Source: Dyadobacter jejuensis
Lineage (GTDB): Bacteria > Bacteroidota > Bacteroidia > Cytophagales > Spirosomataceae
Assembly: GCF_003149085.1 (NCBI RefSeq)
Contig: NZ_QGDT01000009.1
Coordinates: 124,001 to 188,000, forward strand
Direction of reading: 5' to 3'
Length of the DNA: 64,000 bases
Shown here: in pieces, positions 35,257 to 42,875 of the stretch
Layout: each line of letters opens with the position of its first letter
Numbering within the stretch: position 1 is the first letter of the stretch
Position numbers and translations under genes: made by a program
The notes under the pieces: model-generated
Database searches by the model: none
Seen by the model: the letters and a program-made list of their open reading frames with translations, nothing else
What the model was told of the DNA's origin: nothing

Positions 35257-35282
35257 TTTTTCTAAGCGATTGCTTAGAAAAA
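35257..35282. promoter_or_regulatory. TetR operator O2 upstream of the AhpD-like gene
   Basis: TTTTTCTAAGC (35257-35267) and GCTTAGAAAAA (35272-35282) form 11-bp perfect arms around GATT. The core CTAAGC-N4-GCTTAG is the same as O1. A TTTG at 35250-35253 could be the -33 element, which puts the operator inside the promoter. It lies 30 bp before the ATG at 35313. Confidence 0.75.
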
Positions 35283-35312
35283 AAAATTAACCAACCAATC
35301 ATCAATAAAACC

Positions 35313-35870
35313 ATGAGTGCATTTAAATTACACGACCTTGAGTCGGCCCCTGAGAACAGCAAACCTCTCCTAGAAGAATCTAACAAGGCCTTCGGGATGA
35401 TCCCCAACCTACATGCGGTATTGGCCGAGTCGCCGAATATTCTAGAAGCCTACAAAACTTTACATCAGTTATTTGCGAGCTCTTCCTTCAATAACGACGA
35501 GCTCACCGTAGTATGGCAAACCATTAATGTAGAACACGAATGTCATTATTGCGTACCAGCACATACCGGCATTGCCCATATGATGAAGGTAGATGCCGCC
35601 ATTACGGATGCATTACGGAATAGAACGGCACTTCCTTCCGACAAATTACAGGTATTACACGATACCACCCTATCGATAGTGCGCAACCGAGGAAGGATTT
35701 CTGAAGAAGAATTAAACGCATTCTATACCGCCGGATACACCCAGCAAAACGTTCTAGATATCATTTTGGGGCTTTCGCAAAAAGTGATCAGCAACTATAC
35801 CAACCATATCGCCGACACACCGGTAGATGCTGGCTTCAAAAAATTTGCCTGGGAACCTACTACTGTATAA
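35313..35870 (+). CDS. Carboxymuconolactone decarboxylase / AhpD-like family protein
   Basis: The start at ATG 35313 (MSAFKLHDLESAPENSKPLL) lies downstream of operator O2; upstream in-frame codons would run through the operator. 185 residues. The redox motif EHECHYCVPAH carries Cys-x2-Cys and His of the AhpD-type alkylhydroperoxidase core, so a thiol peroxidase or related proton-relay activity is plausible. First structural gene controlled by the TetR repressor; SDR and EthD genes follow. Confidence 0.88.
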   Translation: MSAFKLHDLESAPENSKPLLEESNKAFGMIPNLHAVLAESPNILEAYKTLHQLFASSSFNNDELTVVWQTINVEHECHYCVPAHTGIAHMMKVDAAITDALRNRTALPSDKLQVLHDTTLSIVRNRGRISEEELNAFYTAGYTQQNVLDIILGLSQKVISNYTNHIADTPVDAGFKKFAWEPTTV

Positions 35871-35879
35871 TAACCCTAG

Positions 35880-35913
35880 CCAGGTGGCCTCCCCCTTGCG
35901 TAAGGCCACCTGG
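35880..35913. other. GC-rich stem-loop between the AhpD-like and SDR genes
   Basis: CCAGGTGGCCT (35880-35890) pairs perfectly with AGGCCACCTGG (35903-35913), 12-nt loop, no U-run. Likely an mRNA-stabilising or partially terminating hairpin that could set the ratio between the operon genes. Confidence 0.6.
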
Positions 35914-35941
35914 ATTCGAACCATATAAACAAAAACATATC

Positions 35942-36673
35942 ATGGGTATTTCAATCAATAACAGAGTCGCTTTAGTAACGGGTGCCAACCGTGGAATTGG
36001 CAAGGCCATCGTAGCATCGCTGATCGCCCATGGGGCGCAAAAAGTATACCTGGTCGTTCGTAACCCCACCTCTACGCAGGAATTGGAGGAGCAGTACGGC
36101 ACTAAAGTGCAGACCATACAGGCCGATGTAGCCGACTCCGCTAGCATAAAGGCCTTGGCTCAACAGGCTACAGACGTATCCATCGTGATCAATAATGCCG
36201 GCATAGGCACCCCCCACTCCACCCTAGGAGACGATGTGGAGGCCGATTTCCAAAAACAATTGGACGTGAACGCCTTTGGCTTATTACGCATAGCGAATGC
36301 CTTTGCCCACATTTTGGAAAAGAATAAAGGGGCCCTTGTACAACTTAATTCCATAGCTTCCATCAAAAATTTTGCCCAGTTATCCACCTATTCGGCCTCT
36401 AAAGCGGCAGCGTACTCTTTAACTCAAGGATTACGAGTAGAATTGGGAGCCAAAGGGGTTACTGTAGTGAGTGTTCATCCGGGCCCCATAGCCACCGACA
36501 TGGGCGTTGCAGCGGGTTTTAAGGATGGAGCTTCTCCTTCCGTAGTAGCGGAGGGTATTATTACCTCCCTACAAGATGGTGACTTCCATTTGTTCCCCGA
36601 CCCCTTGGCCAAGCAAATTGAAGGCGCTTACCAAAGTTTTTCTGATCACGACGTCATGGCCGATCTTTCTTAA
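35942..36673 (+). CDS. Short-chain dehydrogenase/reductase (SDR) family oxidoreductase
   Basis: 243 residues. Rossmann glycine motif TGANRGIGKAI (near residue 15), the NNAG motif (VINNAGIG), and the catalytic Tyr-x3-Lys in YSASKAA with a preceding Ser (NSIAS). It reduces or oxidises a carbonyl/alcohol using NAD(P)H; the substrate cannot be read from the sequence. It belongs to the TetR-controlled operon, 71 bp after the AhpD-like gene and 22 bp before the EthD-like gene. Confidence 0.92.
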   Translation: MGISINNRVALVTGANRGIGKAIVASLIAHGAQKVYLVVRNPTSTQELEEQYGTKVQTIQADVADSASIKALAQQATDVSIVINNAGIGTPHSTLGDDVEADFQKQLDVNAFGLLRIANAFAHILEKNKGALVQLNSIASIKNFAQLSTYSASKAAAYSLTQGLRVELGAKGVTVVSVHPGPIATDMGVAAGFKDGASPSVVAEGIITSLQDGDFHLFPDPLAKQIEGAYQSFSDHDVMADLS

Positions 36674-36695
36674 TTCACCTAAAACCATTTGCTTT

Positions 36696-37004
36696 ATGAT
36701 TAAGCTAACCGTTTTGTATCCCAATGTTGCAGACCTAAAGTTCGACAAGGACTATTATATCGAAAAACACGGACCATTGCTGACCGATTTATTAGGTGAT
36801 GCCTTAAAGTCTGTCGATGTAAATATGGGGCTAAGCGGGGTAAGTCCCGACCAGCCGGCCCCCTATGTAGTGATTACCAACCTTACTTTCGACTCCCTAG
36901 AATCCTTTCAAGGATCCTTTGGTGTCCATGCAGAAAAGATTTTGGCCGACCTCCCTAACTTTACCAACGTGCAACCGGTGGTACAAATCAGTGAGGCCGT
37001 TTAG
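36696..37004 (+). CDS. EthD-family dimeric alpha-beta barrel protein
   Basis: 102 residues starting at ATG 36696 (MIKLTVLYPNVADLKFDKDYY), after the SDR stop. EthD-type features: FDKDYYIEKHGPLLTDLLG, with the His of the YxxxHxPL motif, and LTFDSLESFQGSFGVHAEKILADLPNFTNV. Members are small ferredoxin-like barrels that assist ether or aromatic degradation or quench reactive compounds. Last gene of the TetR operon. Confidence 0.85.
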   Translation: MIKLTVLYPNVADLKFDKDYYIEKHGPLLTDLLGDALKSVDVNMGLSGVSPDQPAPYVVITNLTFDSLESFQGSFGVHAEKILADLPNFTNVQPVVQISEAV

Positions 37005-37151
37005 TCGGATCCTGTATAAACAATAATGATGTCTCCGCACAAATCTTGCGCATCTAGTTGATTAATCCCATTATGGCCTTGGGGTTAATCGTCTCTCGCC
37101 CTAGCCCATATATACCCATATAATTTTTCCAAAAAAGGAGTTTCTAGCAGA

Positions 37152-37213
37152 TAGAGTCAGCCTACTGATCTTATTTTCGTAAATTTGAAAATAAGATCAG
37201 TAAATTGACTCTA
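37152..37213. repeat. 62-bp inverted repeat just before the AAA/DUF4143 pseudogene
   Basis: Outer arms TAGAGTCA (37152-37159) and TGACTCTA (37206-37213), a 3-nt mismatch bulge on both sides, then 16-bp inner arms TACTGATCTTATTTTC (37163-37178) and GAAAATAAGATCAGTA (37187-37202), loop GTAAATTT. The hairpin ends 1 bp before the ATG of the pseudogene, so it would form in the leader mRNA or act as a binding site. Confidence 0.85.
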
Positions 37214-37214
37214 G

Positions 37215-38011
37215 ATGGTCAAGTTAAAATCATTCTCAAAGGAACAGATTCTTACTAGAATAAAGTTTGAAAACCCCTGGTGGAGTACAGGTAAATATCC
37301 GCAACGATATCATAGATAAAGTATTACTACGGGATCTGCCAAGTCTGTACGGTATCCAGGACGTCCAAGAACTAAATGCATTATTTACAACGATAGCCTA
37401 CAATTCGGGCAATGAATTCACCTATGATGAGTTGTCCATAGGATCGGGTGTATCCAAGAATACCATAAAGAGATATATAGAATATTTGGAAGCAGCATTT
37501 TTAATCAAAGTTGTGAATTAAGATAGATAACAACGCTAGAAAATTCAAAAGAGCTACTTCATTTAAAATTTACCTTACTAACCCATCCTTAAGAAGTGCT
37601 CTATTTTCCCCTATTGGCAAGGACGACGACTTCATGGGCAACCTGGTTGAAACGGCTATTTTTTCTCAATGGAATCATAATATTGATTTTACCCCATACT
37701 ATGCCCGTTGGAAAAGGGGTGAGGTGGATATCGTTCGTCTTTCTGAAAATAGGCAAAAACCTGTGTGGGCAGTCGAAATCAAATGGAGCAACCGCTTTGT
37801 AAAAAGCCTCAATAAGCTTGCAGGATTAAAGTCATTTTGCATTTCCAATAACCTTAGTCGTACTTTAGTTACTACTCTGGACATCGAAGAAACTAAGGAG
37901 GATGATGGGTTAATTTACGATTTCACACCCTGTAGCCTCTACTGCTATACCGTCGGAAGAAATGCCGTGGAAGACAAACAACAAAACCTCTCTATGGCAA
38001 TCAACCACTAA
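37215..38011 (+). pseudogene. Decayed ATP-binding protein of the AAA/DUF4143 family
   Basis: Three reading frames together give one degraded gene. ATG 37215 gives MVKLKSFSKEQILTRIKFEN plus PWW, the usual N-terminus of this family. At ~37290 the sequence jumps, in another frame, to NDIIDKVLLRDLPSLYGIQD of the central region, so the AAA core with Walker A/B is deleted. After ...FLIKVVN a one-base insertion near 37520 gives a stop; the third frame then continues from KIDNNARKFKRATS through the DUF4143 nuclease-like end (GNLVETAIFSQW; RWKRGEVDIVRL; WAVEIKWSNR) to the stop at 38011. The product cannot be functional. Confidence 0.88.
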
Positions 38012-38068
38012 AGGTGATTTTCGAAATTTAATAAGCAGTGTTTTGAACTGCCGTTTGGTGGCCAATTA

Positions 38069-38719
38069 ATGGCTATCATCGGGTATGCAATAGGAACACT
38101 AACTGGGGTTAGGTATTTGAAGACTACGACCCTTCGTGTACTATTGTGTATTCTGGTACTTATAGGATTTGGATCATTCAATACAAAACCCAAATGGATA
38201 TCACTTTTCAACGGCAAAAATCTTGAAGGATGGTCCACCAGTGACAACGCTACTTGGGAAGTGAAGGATGGTGTAATAACCGGAACCGACGGTAGAGGTC
38301 ATCTTTATGCCAATCCTTTTTTGAAAGACCTAGAAATTAAGGGTGAGCTCAGAATCAGCAGTCAGGGTAATAGTGCGAACGGAGGTTTATATTTTTCGAG
38401 CCAATGCGCCTGCCAAGGATCCAATGCTTTCCCACAGGGATATGAAGCCAAAATCTGCAACAGTCAGGATGCCTACACCGGTTGGCCTTGGAAGCCAGGA
38501 ACACCAACGGGAAAAGCCAGTGCCTTACTTACAAAAGATGGAGAATGGTTCCCAATGCGGGTTCAGGCTATTGGTAGTACCATAAAAATTTGGGTGAAGG
38601 ATCAGCTTGTTATGACCCAAATTGATGATACATACAACGAAGGCCATTTTGCATTACAATGCCATAATGCAGGTATGATCTTTGAAGCAAGGAATCTTTA
38701 TTATAAAAAGCTCAAATAG
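38069..38719 (+). CDS. DUF1080 family (3-keto-disaccharide hydrolase-like) secreted protein
   Basis: 216 residues. A hydrophobic N-terminal helix (LRVLLCILVLIGFGSF) acts as signal or anchor. The LamG-like DUF1080 pattern is clear: PKWISLFNGKNLEGWSTSD at the domain start, VKDGVITGTDGRGHLYA, and DGEWFPMRVQAIGSTIKIWVKDQLV. Family members cleave 3-keto-glycosides outside the cytoplasm; here it stands alone at the edge of the toxin island. The start is uncertain, since several Met codons lie upstream of the helix. Confidence 0.85.
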   Translation: MAIIGYAIGTLTGVRYLKTTTLRVLLCILVLIGFGSFNTKPKWISLFNGKNLEGWSTSDNATWEVKDGVITGTDGRGHLYANPFLKDLEIKGELRISSQGNSANGGLYFSSQCACQGSNAFPQGYEAKICNSQDAYTGWPWKPGTPTGKASALLTKDGEWFPMRVQAIGSTIKIWVKDQLVMTQIDDTYNEGHFALQCHNAGMIFEARNLYYKKLK

Positions 38720-38780
38720 TTAAAATAGGGATTGAATTCAATCTCTTCCAAACCAACTTCACTGTGAATTCTCTCAAATC

Positions 38781-39515
38781 TAAAGGCCGGAGCGGTTATA
38801 GGTAAATCGGTGTGCTTTCGGAATTTGGTGGGAGCATAGGCATGGTACCATCACTTCGGCGATCCGACGTCTGTGACGGTTTCGGTTACACGCAGTAATC
38901 GGTCGGCATGGTCATATTCAAAGGTTTGGATATGGGCTTTGTCACTGCCGTTACAGTTTGTACCCAAGGTCATACAAGTCCCGGACAGTTTGGATGGGGC
39001 GGTATTCCCCTTCATAATAGGTGACGGCCGTGAGCCAACCGCCTGGGCTGCCGTTGCCCGGCAGCATCCGAGTCCGCCCGCCTGTTACCTGTCCCTTTAC
39101 GGATGTATTGGCCGAGCCATAATAGCCCGCCGCATAGTCAAAGCCACTAGGCTTCTGAAAACCATAGTCGTCATAAAAAGTGATGGTGAGCAAATGGGCT
39201 TCTGTGGCGCTGGTAGGTGCCGTCTGACTGAGGGAATATCCTGCCGTGCTGCCATTGGCCCAATTTTCGTGGTGCTGGGTGCCGCTATCGACCGTCCCGG
39301 CCAGGGTGGCTCGGTTAGAAGATGAACTTATTTCGCCGGTTACGATGGGTCGGTTGAGACCATCGTATTTGATAAAGGCCCATACGCCCCGGGCGGCCTG
39401 ATTGGCATCCCTGCTATACACCAGCCGGTCGTACTGGTCATATACCAGTTCGGTAACACCCCCTCCGGGAATCTTTTTGACGATCATCCGTCCCCTTTCG
39501 TCAACTATAATGGCG
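38781..39515 (-). pseudogene. RHS-repeat protein, internal fragment
   Basis: On the minus strand, IVDERGRMIVKKIPGGGV, TELVYDQYDRLVYSRDANQA, FIKYDGLNRPIVTGEI, ITFYDDYGFQKPSGFDYAAG and VTYYEGEYRPIQTVRDLYD read as the middle part of a Bacteroidota RHS protein. The frame stops at 38951; the continuation (AHIQTFEYDHADRLLRVTE, WYHAYAPTKFRKHTD) is in another frame with a stop. The upstream boundary abuts an antiparallel regulator remnant near 39510. There is no N-terminal signal, no core domain and no toxin: a dead fragment left by recombination. Confidence 0.85.
39396..39446. repeat. 51-bp direct repeat, copy 1 (RHS)
   Basis: The 51 bases from GCCTGATTGG to CATATACC are identical to 45224-45274, 5.8 kb away. 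Both code on the minus strand for QYDRLVYSRDANQ of RHS proteins. They mark the two ends of the RHS island. Confidence 0.95.
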
Positions 39516-39682
39516 GCTTGCTCAAAGAAGTTGTCATTGAAGACAAAAACACCACCCAGCAATTAAAACTGATTCAGGAACTCGAAGACGAAGACAGGAG
39601 CACAATTTTTAAACTCGGCGATAAAATGCTCACCAAAAAGAAGTTTAAAGAATTCTTTAATCAAAATGTAGCGGCGCTGTAA
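39509..39682 (+). pseudogene. C-terminal remnant of a probable helix-turn-helix regulator, copy 1
   Basis: An open frame without a start codon reads GGLLKEVVIEDKNTTQQLKL, IQELEDEDRSTIFKLGDKM and LTKKKFKEFFNQNVAAL then stop at 39682. This resembles the C-terminal end of XRE-type regulators in Bacteroidota (family inferred; the helix-turn-helix part is gone). It runs opposite to the RHS fragments and is followed by a terminator. A shorter second copy lies at 42876-42938. Confidence 0.6.
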
Positions 39683-39687
39683 TAGCA

Positions 39688-39715
39688 AAAACGCCCCGAG
39701 TTACCGGGGCGTTTT
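39688..39715. terminator. Strong bidirectional terminator
   Basis: AAAACGCCCCG (39688-39698) and CGGGGCGTTTT (39705-39715), perfect 11-bp stem, 6-nt loop. Confidence 0.9.
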
Positions 39716-39737
39716 GATTTGATACTGAACATAAAAG

Positions 39738-40124
39738 CTAAATACCCATAGCTTTGGCTATTAGTCTCTCACGTAAAAGCTGTGTGATAAAAAAAGTAAT
39801 TATGCCTATCAACGATATCCACTCCTGATACTTGATCACCCAATAGATAAAAGGGCTGCTGACAAGTAGCCACTCTAATAGTAACTTTTGTTTGAGTAAC
39901 TTTTGACTCCATACAATAAGTAATAGATCTGCTACGATCAACGAGATTATAAACAGGCCCCAGAAAATCATTCCATAGAGACAAATTAATATCAAGCCAG
40001 CTACGACCGACTGAAAAATATTATAGTTCAGATTGCTGTTAGAATAATTTAAAATAACAGCGTAGAAAAGAGTAACTATAAAGACGCCGAATATATTGAT
40101 CCAATTCGTGGTCAGTATTTTCAT
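39738..40124 (-). CDS. Small membrane protein, candidate immunity protein
   Basis: 128 residues with about four hydrophobic segments (NIFGVFIVTLFYAVIL; IFQSVVAGLILICLYGMIFW; FIISLIVADLLLIV; ISLIGIITFFITQLL). No family is recognised. It lies 4 bp downstream of the toxin-tip frame 40129-40737 on the same strand, AT-rich, which is the usual place and make-up of an immunity gene in RHS cassettes. The function is inferred from position only. Confidence 0.6.
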   Translation of the reverse strand: MKILTTNWINIFGVFIVTLFYAVILNYSNSNLNYNIFQSVVAGLILICLYGMIFWGLFIISLIVADLLLIVWSQKLLKQKLLLEWLLVSSPFIYWVIKYQEWISLIGIITFFITQLLRERLIAKAMGI

Positions 40125-40128
40125 GATA

Positions 40129-40737
40129 TTATGGTTGTATAGTGGGTTTATTACGATTCAGATCGTTCCACTCGGCTACGGTATAGTTTGTTTTCCCGTG
40201 CTGTACGCCAGTAAAAACGCCTTTACTGTCCATCGTTACCCTAAAATTTGCCGACATCATGGATCTGTTATTGTTCCCGGGCAGGCTTGAATATGGATTT
40301 CCGTTAGCCGGGCTGACGCCGATAAACAACTGGTTGCCCTTCGTATCACCAATAAGTGTTCCTGCTGCGGGGAATGCGTCACCTTTTTGGACCGCGCTAA
40401 CATCCAGCCTCCCCGCTTTCACATTCTCTGTCATGGTAAAGTCGGTGTTTACATTTATATCAGGTGTTGGGATGCCCCGTTCCTTAGTTAACGGATTACT
40501 TCCAGCCATAGAAGCGGTAAATGAGACGGTATTGCTTCCATCCTTATTCGACGTGGCGGTAAAGTTGGATATTTTTCCTCTATCGTCAGTGGCAGTAGCT
40601 GTTCCTAACACGGGGTGTGAAGAAGGGCTGGATGACGCTCCTTGATTTGAATAAGACTGCTTGGAGGGGTCAACAGTAAACGAATGGGAAAGTCTGGCAG
40701 TTACATTTGTTGCAGTACTGTAACCAATGTCGTTTAC
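40129..40737 (-). pseudogene. Orphan RHS C-terminal tip (candidate toxin domain), no RHS core
   Basis: The frame is open on the minus strand from 40737, after a TAA, to the stop at 40129. There is no credible start codon at its head; a GTG at 40611 (VLGTATATDDRGKISNFTA) is possible. The sequence (HSFTVDPSKQSYSNQGASSS; IGDTKGNQLFIGVSPANGN; VFTGVQHGKTNYTVAEWND) is glycine/asparagine-rich and matches no toxin family I can name. The nearby four-helix gene would be its immunity partner. It looks like a displaced tip kept as a recombination donor. Confidence 0.55.
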
Positions 40738-40767
40738 TTAAGAACTATAGTCTCTTATAGTTCTTAA
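40738..40767. other. Perfect 12-bp hairpin between orphan toxin tips
   Basis: TTAAGAACTATA (40738-40749) and TATAGTTCTTAA (40756-40767), 6-nt loop. It directly precedes the orphan tip frame and may be a terminator or a recombination scar. Confidence 0.75.
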
Positions 40768-40777
40768 ATTTAATCTC

Positions 40778-40927
40778 TCATTCATTGTAATTAGCCTTTG
40801 ATTTTGGTTTGCCCATCGGTGGTTTATTGTTATTACCACTTCGATTTAAGTCATCAGGTTTACTACTATTCAATTTCGTTGGTCCGGCTTCCCACTGTGG
40901 TTGTCCTTGAAGAGTAACATCGTTCAT
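40778..40927 (-). pseudogene. Orphan 49-residue tail of a second RHS toxin
   Basis: ATG 40927 to TGA 40778: MNDVTLQGQPQWEAGPTKLN, then a basic Asn/Pro-rich stretch ending KPKSKANYNE. The WEAGPxK...KSKxNY pattern matches the C-terminus of the larger RHS toxin ending at 41448 (KHWEAGPVKRD ... KSKVNY), so it is a truncated relative of the same toxin tail, left behind by cassette replacement. It is too short to annotate by size alone. Confidence 0.6.
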
Positions 40928-40998
40928 CGCATTTATACTTTAAACAAAGCTGTAAGGGGTAAAAACAGCAAGAGCCCCGATCACTCGAAACGCACTAC

Positions 40999-41448
40999 CT
41001 ATTTTTCGTAAATCTCAATCTCTAGATATTCAACCCCATCTTCCTCATAGAAGTCCAAAACTATTTCCTTTCGTAAATCTTCTTGCGTAAAAGTAATTAA
41101 CCCAGATAATAGAGCATCAAAGGGAAAGTCAAAATCGAAATTATCGAAGGAGTTCATCAATAAAGTTCCGCAATCTCTTGAGTATTTGGTAAATACGTAA
41201 TATCCCACTCCTAATACTTCATTGATTTTAATTATTTCTTTTAGCTTATTTTTTTCATCGAATAATATTTTCGTCGAAAATATTAAGTTTTTTGCAAGAT
41301 TCTGTTGACGTATTTCATCTGTTTCTACAATAGATAATAAATCAGTTGGACCAATATGGATTTTTAGAATCTTATTGAGCTCTGCCAGATACAGCGGTAC
41401 ATCTTGCTTACCAAATAATCTCCTTCGTTTTTGTTCAGTTGTTTCCAT
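40999..41448 (-). CDS. Candidate immunity protein for the adjacent RHS toxin
   Basis: 149 residues, acidic, no signal or membrane helix (METTEQKRRRLFGKQDVPLYLAELNK...; EDLRKEIVLDFYEEDGVEYLEIEIYEK). No family is recognised. The start ATG overlaps the toxin stop (TAATG), so both are translated together, the standard layout of a toxin and its cognate cytoplasmic immunity protein. The charge suits binding to a basic toxin tail such as the one encoded upstream. Confidence 0.65.
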   Translation of the reverse strand: METTEQKRRRLFGKQDVPLYLAELNKILKIHIGPTDLLSIVETDEIRQQNLAKNLIFSTKILFDEKNKLKEIIKINEVLGVGYYVFTKYSRDCGTLLMNSFDNFDFDFPFDALLSGLITFTQEDLRKEIVLDFYEEDGVEYLEIEIYEK

Positions 41449-42593
41449 TAATAATTAACTTTTGATTTATCGCTATCTAGCCTAGGTCTACCGTAGTTAT
41501 TCATTTTTACATGACCATCAGCATCTCTTTTTACAGGACCTGCTTCCCAATGCTTTTCATTTGGGTGGCTTCTATCCATGGTCTGTTGTTGTACCGACTT
41601 GGTTTCTTTACCACCTCCTTTTTTCGGAACCTCATAACTATATTCTCTGCCCGATGCATTCCTAGATTGTGAAGACGGTTGCTGACTAGTTGGAATTCCG
41701 GCATCTCTCATAGCTTGACGTCTTGCAGCTTGTGATGTCTCTGCAACGACTTCTTTGCCTGCTTTTACAACCTGAGATTCTACACTGGTCTTAGAAAGCA
41801 AATTCCCAGGATTGGCCGGGCTTGAACCCGCAGTAGCTACCAAAGCTACGTCACCGACCGCATTTACTGCTTCTCTTACCTGTCCGGATAGCGAATTGTC
41901 AACGGCTTGCCTGCTGATCTGGGTCTCAAACGTCTGATTTCCGTCACCATCTACTTTGTACCCGGCCCGGATATCAGAATTAAAAGCCCTGGCTGCCGTA
42001 TTAATGATCGCATGTTTGGTATCAAAGAACGCCGTTGTTACCAGCCTTGCGATCAGGAAAGGGTCATCACCAGGCCCGTCTGGGTAAGTACCATTAGGGT
42101 CGCTCCGCAAGATAGGGTTATTCCAGCCATACTGATAGGTGGATTGATCTTCCTGAGTATCCGTAACCGGATCAATCTGCATAAACCGCCCAACGGTCGG
42201 ATCATAGAACCGTGCTTGAAGATCAATATATCCCGTAGCAACCTGAGTTTCTTTACCCAGGAAGTTGTAGCGGTTAATGGCGTTACGTGCCGCTGGGATT
42301 TGAACTGGGCTGTTTCGATCGATCTCCAACCCAAAAGGATAGTAATCAGTTTGTTGCAAGATATCTCCTTTTTCACTAAAAACTAGTCGAACATTCCCAA
42401 GATGGTCTTTAAGATAATAGTCAAAGCGAAGCGTATCACCAGAGGGAACCATTTGCCCTTCCGAAGTAGCAATTCGTTTCAACACATTCGAAGCATCATA
42501 CTCAAAAGCAGGATGGCCTGCCCCGCCCGCGTATTTGATATTTACTGTATCGCCAGCATACTTATGTTTTATACCAAGCCCGGGGTCGCGCAC
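41448..42593 (-). CDS. RHS core domain protein with C-terminal toxin tip (5' part broken)
   Basis: The frame opens at 42593 inside the 18-mer element; real RHS sequence begins at GIKHKYAGDT. The RHS-associated core is complete: FDYYLKDHLGNVRLVF and ARFYDPTVGRFMQIDPV, followed by WNNPILRSDPNG. The variable tip (~residues 165-381) ends in KKGGGKETKSVQQQTMDRSH and HWEAGPVKRDADGHVKMNNY, a basic DNA- or RNA-toxin-like tail I cannot assign to a family. The upstream RHS part is interrupted by copies A and B of the 18-mer, so the present gene has no secretion or repeat part and is probably silent as a full toxin. Confidence 0.75.
   Translation of the reverse strand: MRDPGLGIKHKYAGDTVNIKYAGGAGHPAFEYDASNVLKRIATSEGQMVPSGDTLRFDYYLKDHLGNVRLVFSEKGDILQQTDYYPFGLEIDRNSPVQIPAARNAINRYNFLGKETQVATGYIDLQARFYDPTVGRFMQIDPVTDTQEDQSTYQYGWNNPILRSDPNGTYPDGPGDDPFLIARLVTTAFFDTKHAIINTAARAFNSDIRAGYKVDGDGNQTFETQISRQAVDNSLSGQVREAVNAVGDVALVATAGSSPANPGNLLSKTSVESQVVKAGKEVVAETSQAARRQAMRDAGIPTSQQPSSQSRNASGREYSYEVPKKGGGKETKSVQQQTMDRSHPNEKHWEAGPVKRDADGHVKMNNYGRPRLDSDKSKVNY
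42361..42507. repeat. 147-bp near-identical RHS core repeat, copy 1
   Basis: Identical to 44367-44513 except for two bases. It codes on the minus strand for the EYDASNVLKRIATSEGQ ... LKDHLGNVRLVFSEKGD core. Recent duplication or gene conversion between the two cassettes. Confidence 0.95.
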
Positions 42594-42597
42594 GACT
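42580..42597. repeat. GC-rich 18-mer element, copy A
   Basis: CCGGGGTCGCGCACGACT on the plus strand, 14 of 18 G/C in an AT-rich region. On the minus strand it follows GATTACGA of an RHS Tyr-Asp codon pair. The homologous site in the other cassette (about 44561-44583) has no element; comparison shows 14 extra nt and a changed frame. Confidence 0.9.
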
Positions 42598-42875
42598 CGT
42601 AATCATACAGAAAATTCTTCCCACCAACAGCAACTGTTTTGGGCAAATTCAAATAATTGTAGGTAAGTACCGCCCCCCGATTCCCATCAGAAGTCATGTT
42701 GCCATTAGCCCGGGGTCGCGCACGACTTATAAAGATATGAACTGGCTCCACTTATCACACCGGAATTATTCCCACTAGCATCGCTGATAGCCGACAGCGG
42801 AACGCCGCCCGACCGATTGCCGATGTAAGAATAAGTCAGATTATCCGTCTCGCTTCCATACCACGGCAAGGTTGT
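42598..42875 (-). pseudogene. RHS-repeat fragments between elements A and B and upstream
   Basis: Minus-strand reading: NLTYSYIGNR, SAISDASGNNSGVISGASSYL up to element B, then ANGNMTSDGNRGAVLTYNYL, NLPKTVAVGGKNFLYDY up to element A. Each piece is in a different frame. This is the continuation of the RHS gene that ends at 41448. Its upstream end abuts the second antiparallel regulator remnant. Confidence 0.8.
42710..42727. repeat. GC-rich 18-mer element, copy B
   Basis: The same CCGGGGTCGCGCACGACT. It lies before ANGNMTSDGN, the position homologous to copy C of the other cassette, so B and C probably descend from one insertion that was duplicated with the cassette. Confidence 0.9.
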
